Part shown: piece by piece, positions 57,970-64,000 of the stretch
Numbering within the stretch: the stretch's first letter is position 1
How the letters are laid out: the number at the start of each line of letters is the position of its first letter
DNA from: Acinetobacter towneri DSM 14962 = CIP 107472
GTDB lineage: Bacteria > Pseudomonadota > Gammaproteobacteria > Pseudomonadales > Moraxellaceae
Length of the DNA stretch: 64,000 bases
Reading direction: 5' to 3'
Assembly: GCF_000368785.1 (NCBI RefSeq)
Contig: NZ_KB849690.1
Span: forward strand, 534,172-598,171
Made by a program: the position numbers and the translations under genes
Notes under the pieces: model-generated
The model's database searches: none
Told to the model about the DNA's origin: nothing
What the model saw: only the letters and a program-made list of their open reading frames with translations

Positions 57970-58497
57970 TCAAGCGTTCTGCTGATTTTGCTCAGCACAT
58001 TGATCGAGATTATCTTGTTCTTTTTGTAGCTGTTTCACCAAAGGTTCGAACATATTTTGGTTGTTTTCATTCAGCTTCATGAGGGTTTTATGGGCATCTA
58101 ATACCGTAGTGAGCATATTGCTATGCGTGACGTGTTCTTCTACCAGCTCACGCGTGCAGACAGTTGGGTCACCACAGTAATTTAAAATCACAAACACCTG
58201 TCCTAAGCCCATGCTATTGGCGAGCGTAGTAATGTCTGGATTAGTAGAGAGCATAACTGCTTGAATGTTATGGATTTGTTTCAGTTTTAAGCCTAGCTTA
58301 GCCAATACACCTAAAACTGTACTGTCAATAAATGTAGTTTGGGTTAAATCTACAATTGCACCCACCACATTAGATTGCTGTTCAATTTTACTGAGTAGTT
58401 TGTCTAGACTAATACAAGATTGGGCACGCACTTCGCCAAAAAGCTTAAAGATATGCGTTCCATTCAAACTTGCATATTCAACATGACCTGTTGACAT
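57970..58497 (-). CDS. gigB: GigB-like STAS-domain (anti-anti-sigma-type) stress regulator
   Basis: A protein of 175 residues. Residues 5-115 form a STAS domain with the phosphorylatable serine motif VDLTQTTFIDSTVLGVL (Ser59 in DST). A Gln/Asn-rich helical tail follows. Paired with an upstream PP2C phosphatase on the same strand, it matches the GigA/GigB system described in A. baumannii, where GigA dephosphorylates GigB and the pair governs antibiotic and stress resistance, with NPr of the nitrogen PTS reported as a partner. The ptsO gene is at 19544 in this window. The assignment rests on gene order and domain content. Confidence 0.8.
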   Translation of the reverse strand: MSTGHVEYASLNGTHIFKLFGEVRAQSCISLDKLLSKIEQQSNVVGAIVDLTQTTFIDSTVLGVLAKLGLKLKQIHNIQAVMLSTNPDITTLANSMGLGQVFVILNYCGDPTVCTRELVEEHVTHSNMLTTVLDAHKTLMKLNENNQNMFEPLVKQLQKEQDNLDQCAEQNQQNA

Positions 58498-58610
58498 ATA
58501 AATGCCATTTGCAGAGAAGGATTAGATAATTATCCCATAGCGACTATATAGACTCAAGTGGCTTACAGTCGTATATCTTGGGTTTAGAAGTTAACTGGCT
58601 GATTTATTGG

Positions 58611-59579
58611 TTATTTTGTTCGACACAAACTCAAGATCGCAATATCATCTGCTACATGATCGGGGGCTTGGAATGATTGATTTTGCAAGTGAAAGACCAA
58701 TTGTTCAAACTGTTCATTCAAACCACCACTATAAGGTTCTAACGCACCATCGGAGCAGATAATAAACCGCGCCTGTTTATTTAATACGCACTCAAATTCC
58801 TCAACGTCTAAATCTTCAGTCAGTCCCAAAGGAAAACTACTGGTATTTAAAATTTTAGGTGCTTGATTGGGTTCGATAATAATGGCAGGTGGATAATGCC
58901 CCGCACTCGACCAACGCAGTTCGTGGGTTTCAATATTTAAAATCCCACTAATCATGGTGATATGCTTTTCAATATTTTCTTGAACCAACATGCCATTCAG
59001 CTTCTTAATCAGTTCGCGTGGTGTTTTGGAGCGACCATGAAATGCAGCCATCCAAGACGTTAGTAAACTACTAGTTACACCATGCCCAGAGACATCGGCT
59101 AAATAGAACATGATTTCTTTATCACTGATTTTCCAGTAATCAAACCAATCGCCCGACAAATAAGCCGAAGGCTTAAATAACGTATCTACACGGTAGTTGC
59201 ACAGTTCGATAGGATTGGGCAGTAATTTTTTTTGTAGTTCAGCAGCTGAAGGTAAGTCGCGGCTGTCTTGATTGCGTTTATATTGTGCGTCTATTTTGCG
59301 TAAGGCTTGTGGTGGATTTTCTGGTAAACGACTCCACAACCAACCTGCTAAAGCGCCTTGTTCCCATGCTTGCACCAATGCTGTGCCTTCATCTTCAAAG
59401 GCCAATACAATCGTGGGTAAATTCCATTGATGTGTTAAATAATCTTGCACATCGGCAATTGCAATAATGGTTGGGTCATACAAGCTGATGTCATCTATGT
59501 GAATCATTTGCACACTAGGAAGTGTGTCGAGCACCTGTTCTAGATATGGAATATCACGTGTGGGTTGAATGAAATACAT
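58611..59579 (-). CDS. gigA: GigA-like PP2C (RsbU/SpoIIE) serine phosphatase
   Basis: A regulatory phosphatase of 322 residues. The N-terminal 100 residues look like a degenerate receiver-type domain without a clear phospho-Asp pocket. The SpoIIE/PP2C domain (from about 110) keeps its metal-binding aspartates in LSGDWFDYW, LADVSGHGVTSSLLTSW, CSDGALEPY and HVADDIAILSL. It would dephosphorylate the STAS protein encoded directly downstream, as GigA does with GigB in A. baumannii. A gap of 113 nt separates the two genes. Confidence 0.82.
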   Translation of the reverse strand: MYFIQPTRDIPYLEQVLDTLPSVQMIHIDDISLYDPTIIAIADVQDYLTHQWNLPTIVLAFEDEGTALVQAWEQGALAGWLWSRLPENPPQALRKIDAQYKRNQDSRDLPSAAELQKKLLPNPIELCNYRVDTLFKPSAYLSGDWFDYWKISDKEIMFYLADVSGHGVTSSLLTSWMAAFHGRSKTPRELIKKLNGMLVQENIEKHITMISGILNIETHELRWSSAGHYPPAIIIEPNQAPKILNTSSFPLGLTEDLDVEEFECVLNKQARFIICSDGALEPYSGGLNEQFEQLVFHLQNQSFQAPDHVADDIAILSLCRTK

Positions 59580-59636
59580 AGAGTTTTGTGTTGACCCTGA
59601 ACCTAAACAAAGCGTTACTATAACAATGCCTGAATA

Positions 59637-59665
59637 CTCAAGGAAAGTAAAAACTCACCTTGAGT
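59637..59665 (-). terminator. Hairpin after mlaA
   Basis: ACTCAAGG (59637-59644) pairs perfectly with CCTTGAGT (59658-59665), 16 nt downstream of the mlaA stop on the minus strand. No proper T run follows, so termination here is likely weak or depends on other factors, and read-through into gigA is possible. Confidence 0.5.
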
Positions 59666-59680
59666 AAAATGTTTTACAAA

Positions 59681-60604
59681 TTATTCTTTGCTTTCTTCAG
59701 GCGGGTTTATTTCTTCTTGATCATCAAAAAGTTCTTCGCTTTCATCATCTACAAAAGAAATACTATCTGCATCGAGTCCTTTCTTTTCCGCAATTTCAAA
59801 GTTTTTACGTTGCAAGTAAATATCCCGAATCGCGGCATATTTATCGCCCTGTAATACTTGTTCTACATCTAGGAGTTGCGAGCGCGTATCTAGGCCGCGC
59901 ATAACTTGCTCCGACCAATATAAACGGTCATTGCCATCTAAAATGTATTTTTGTGGACGTGCCTGACCATCTACAAGTGTGCCGAAACCATCACGGAAAG
60001 TACTTGGGCCGTAAATTGGTAGCATGACATAAGGCCCTGAAGGGACACCGTAGTAGCCCAAGGTTGTACCAAAATTTTCTTCTTCCGTGTCTAAACCTAA
60101 ACGACGTGCAGGGTCAGCCATGCCTAAAGTAGTAATCGTATTTAAACTAAAACGACCTAAAGTTTTTGCGGCACGTAAAGGGCGGCCTTGAATCAATTGG
60201 TTAACCGCATTCCAAGGTTCGCCCAAGTTTTTTCGGAATTGACGATATGACCCGCGCACTTCACCTGGGACTTTCTTTGTATATTGAACAGCAAGTGGAC
60301 GCGCGATATTACGATCTAACATATCATTGAATGCATAAATCTGACGGTTCAAAGGTTGTAGTGGGTCTTTGACTTCATCGGGTTGTGCAGCATTTGCATT
60401 CACTTTTAAATCTTTGGCTTTTACATTTTTTAATTCTTTAAGCGCATCCAAACGACTACTTTTAGTTTCAGAAGATGAATTTGCTGCAATAACTTCAGCA
60501 GTTTCTTCTTGAGCAGCTGCTTCAGTAGAAGGCGTTGTCGCATGTGTTGAGGTGATGAATCCTAAAGAAACAAGGCACACCCAAAGATATTTTTGTTGAT
60601 ACAT
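59681..60604 (-). CDS. mlaA: MlaA (VacJ)-family phospholipid transport protein
   Basis: An outer-membrane protein of 307 residues that removes mislocalised phospholipids from the outer leaflet with the Mla system. The family core starts near residue 80 (DPLQPLNRQIYAFNDMLDRNIARPLA) and includes RQFRKNLGEPWNAVNQLIQG, RFSLNTITTLGMADPA and FGTTLGYYGVPSGPYVMLPIYGPSTFRDG. A signal sequence (YLWVCLVSLGFITSTHA) is present, but there is no cysteine at the expected cleavage site, unlike most MlaA lipoproteins. A long acidic linker of about 55 residues and an acidic C-terminal tail are additional features. Confidence 0.9.
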   Translation of the reverse strand: MYQQKYLWVCLVSLGFITSTHATTPSTEAAAQEETAEVIAANSSSETKSSRLDALKELKNVKAKDLKVNANAAQPDEVKDPLQPLNRQIYAFNDMLDRNIARPLAVQYTKKVPGEVRGSYRQFRKNLGEPWNAVNQLIQGRPLRAAKTLGRFSLNTITTLGMADPARRLGLDTEEENFGTTLGYYGVPSGPYVMLPIYGPSTFRDGFGTLVDGQARPQKYILDGNDRLYWSEQVMRGLDTRSQLLDVEQVLQGDKYAAIRDIYLQRKNFEIAEKKGLDADSISFVDDESEELFDDQEEINPPEESKE

Positions 60605-60775
60605 AAAGAATCCTAGCGCTTAAATCTGAGTAAGCAAAAGCTGTTATATCGCCGATGGGTATATAGTAACAGTTAATTGAAACGATGTATTAAAGCAAAT
60701 TTGCTCAAAATGTGTGTAGAAAAAGCAAAAATGAACAAAAAATAAACACCTGATATATTTCTTTTGCAAAAAGTC

Positions 60776-60803
60776 TTGCAAGGCAAAATATTTCACCTAT
60801 AAT
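60776..60803 (+). promoter_or_regulatory. rRNA operon promoter P1
   Basis: TTGCAA (60776-60781) and a perfect TATAAT (60798-60803) are separated by 16 nt, about 350 nt before 16S. The upstream region is A/T-rich in the manner of UP elements. Confidence 0.8.
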
Positions 60804-60914
60804 GCACATCCATTGGCGGTGATGAAGATTAAAACTTCTGATAAAACAATGACTTGGTTAAGAATGATTGAGTTGGGTTTTAGAAAGGAAGTTTAAAATA
60901 ATTTAAATTACCAG

Positions 60915-60973
60915 TTGACACTTTAGAAATAAAGCGTAATATAGCCGACCTAGCTTGATGCTGACGAAGCATC
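60915..60973 (+). promoter_or_regulatory. rRNA operon promoter P2 and leader hairpin
   Basis: TTGACA (60915-60920) and TAATAT (60937-60942) with a 16-nt spacer are followed by a GC-rich discriminator (AGCCGACC). A hairpin GATGCT-GACGA-AGCATC (60957-60973) lies just downstream in the leader. The remaining leader up to 61150 carries no gene and presumably contains antitermination and RNase III processing elements. Confidence 0.75.
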
Positions 60974-61150
60974 GAGAAGATCATTAAGAGATTATGAAGA
61001 ACAACTTGTGTGGATTTTTACTGATTGATTGATCGAACATATTTCATTGATTGATTGGTTTAAATTACTCGAAGTTTATTTGAGCGAAATTTAAGTCAGA
61101 AAATTGATGAGCCAGATTTGGAAGTTTAGATTAAAACTTCAAAATGATTT

Positions 61151-62688
<1,538 letters not shown>

Positions 62689-62747
62689 ACGAAAGATTGA
62701 CGATTGGTAAGAATCCACAACAAGTTGTTCTTCATTGATGTATCTGA

Positions 62748-62824
<77 letters not shown>

Positions 62825-62936
62825 TGAGCGAGGGTCAGCGAAACATGTTTCGCCCGAGCGCAAGACGAGAGCTATGCTCGAGTTAAGCATTCGCCTTAAC
62901 ACAGTTTACGATACATCGAATCACAGATGATAAGCT

Positions 62937-63012
62937 GGGGACTTAGCTTAGTTGGTAGAGCGCCTGCTTTGCACGCAGGAGGTCAGGAGTTCGACTCTCC
63001 TAGTCTCCACCA
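62937..63012 (+). tRNA. alaT: tRNA-Ala (TGC)
   Basis: A 76-nt cloverleaf. Acceptor GGGGACT pairs with AGTCTCC (one G-T), the anticodon loop TTTGCAC carries TGC, GTTCGACTC forms the T loop, and CCA is encoded. It is the second spacer tRNA. Confidence 0.98.
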
Positions 63013-63467
63013 AATTTTAAGATCAGAAAAGCACTGCTTTTCCTTAAAATTTAAGCAAACAGCTATGCTGTGCGCAGGCACACATATACTGGAGCTTTAA
63101 GCTAAAGATTGCAGAACTTAATAAAAGATCGAATAATTAGATTTGATGGTTTATTAAGTTCTGTGATTTAAATATCACAGTATTTAGTGCGGTCTGACGA
63201 AGACGCATTAATTCATTAACAGATTGGCAAAAATTGAGTCTGAAATAAATTGTTCAACTCATTTAATTCAAGATTGACAATAATGCTTCGGTGTTACGGT
63301 TTAATTACGAATTGAAATGAGAACTAGCAAATTAACTGAATCAAGCGTTTTGGTATATGAATTTAGATTGAAGCTGTACAGTGATTAAGTGCACGAAGCA
63401 ACAAACTGTGGGCGCAAGCCTGTTGTTACACTCACTTGTAAGTGTTAACGACTGTTTGGGGTTGTAT
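63013..63467 (+). other. 16S-23S spacer downstream of tRNA-Ala
   Basis: This 455-nt part of the internal transcribed spacer is non-coding. It holds a small hairpin near 63026 (AAAAGCACTGCTTTT) and, close to the end, sequences likely to form the 23S processing stem with the far side outside the window. Confidence 0.75.
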
Positions 63468-64000
63468 AGTCAAGTAATTAAGTGCATGTGGTGGATGCCT
63501 TGGCAGTCAGAGGCGATGAAAGACGTGATAGCCTGCGAAAAGCTCCGGGGAGGCGGCAAATATCCTTTGATCCGGAGATTTCTGAATGGGGAAACCCACC
63601 TACCTTAAGGTAGGTATCGTATGATGAATACATAGTCATACGAAGCGAACGCGGGGAAGTGAAACATCTCAGTACCCGTAGGAAAAGAAATCAATTGAGA
63701 TTCCCTCAGTAGCGGCGAGCGAAAGGGGAAAAGCCCATTAAGTTATGTGTGTTTTAGTGGAATGCTCTGGGAAGTGCAACCATAGTGGGTGATAGTCCTG
63801 TACACGAAAGGGCACACATAATGATGACGAGTAGGGCGAGGCACGTGAAACCTTGTCTGAATATGGGGGGACCATCCTCCAAGGCTAAATACTCCTGACT
63901 GACCGATAGTGAACCAGTACCGTGAGGGAAAGGCGAAAAGAACCCCTGTGAGGGGAGTGAAATAGATCCTGAAACCGCATGCATACAAGCAGTGGGAGCC
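63468..64000 (+). rRNA. rrl: 23S ribosomal RNA, 5' part (partial)
   Basis: The gene begins near AGTCAAGTAATTAAGTGC and shows conserved domain I sequence, for example GTGGTGGATGCCTTGGC, AGGCGATGAAAGACGTG, GGGGAAACCCACC and GTAGCGGCGAGCGAA. It runs off the window. The exact first base is inferred from comparison with E. coli. Confidence 0.97.

Noticed and set aside
63381..63988. Open frames in the spacer and the start of 23S rRNA
   Set aside because: They overlap conserved rRNA sequence, so they are not genes.

Overview
The window is a stretch of an Acinetobacter chromosome (Gammaproteobacteria, Moraxellaceae). The evidence is the moderately AT-rich sequence, the Acinetobacter-type 16S rRNA gene, a gigA/gigB pair, scattered type II secretion genes, and a gene order typical of that genus. 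I cannot name the species.

Layout. 1-660 is the end of a chaperone-usher pilus operon: the usher C-terminus and a spore-coat-U-type pilin. 907-3677 holds a glycosyltransferase, a PAP2 phosphatase, iscX and ndk. 3814-12664 is a long co-directional housekeeping block: rlmN, pilW, rodZ-like, ispG, hisS, yfgM, bamB, der. 12758-20349 contains a minus-strand SDR gene, then mazG, a ComEA-like gene, pcnB-folK-panB-panC and rapZ-ptsO-darP. 20459-27878 is the most accessory-looking part. It has an acyl-CoA ligase and an AraC regulator on the minus strand, then on the plus strand a frameshifted neutral ceramidase-like gene, an aldonolactone-oxidase-like flavoprotein and a D-threonine-aldolase-like PLP protein. 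28067-39123 is the translation/nucleoid block thrS-infC ... rpmI-rplT ... pheS-pheT-ihfA, interrupted by a GST, small membrane proteins, a TonB-domain protein and a tail-anchored unknown. 39494-50455 has an Ala-rich lipoprotein, rho, trxA, ppx, accA, tilS, proC, yggT and polA. 50638-60604 has a giant DUF2339 membrane protein, an MscS channel with its neighbour, gspE, a nitrilase, gigB, gigA and mlaA. 60776-64000 is an rRNA operon: tandem promoters, 16S, tRNA-Ile, tRNA-Ala and the start of 23S.

The genes are mostly core: translation and RNA modification, isoprenoid, folate and pantothenate synthesis, envelope biogenesis, and stress signalling. Three components of one published A. baumannii stress pathway are present: the GigA phosphatase, the GigB anti-anti-sigma-like protein and the NPr phosphocarrier.

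I saw no CRISPR array, prophage, intact insertion sequence or clearly novel multi-gene defence system. The items most worth a second look are: the ATT start of infC; the ceramidase-like gene split at an A-tract with an ATGA junction; the nested inverted repeat near 34.0-34.1 kb; the repeat hairpin inside pheST; the PLP protein with altered metal-site residues; and the tandem TonB-C periplasmic protein.
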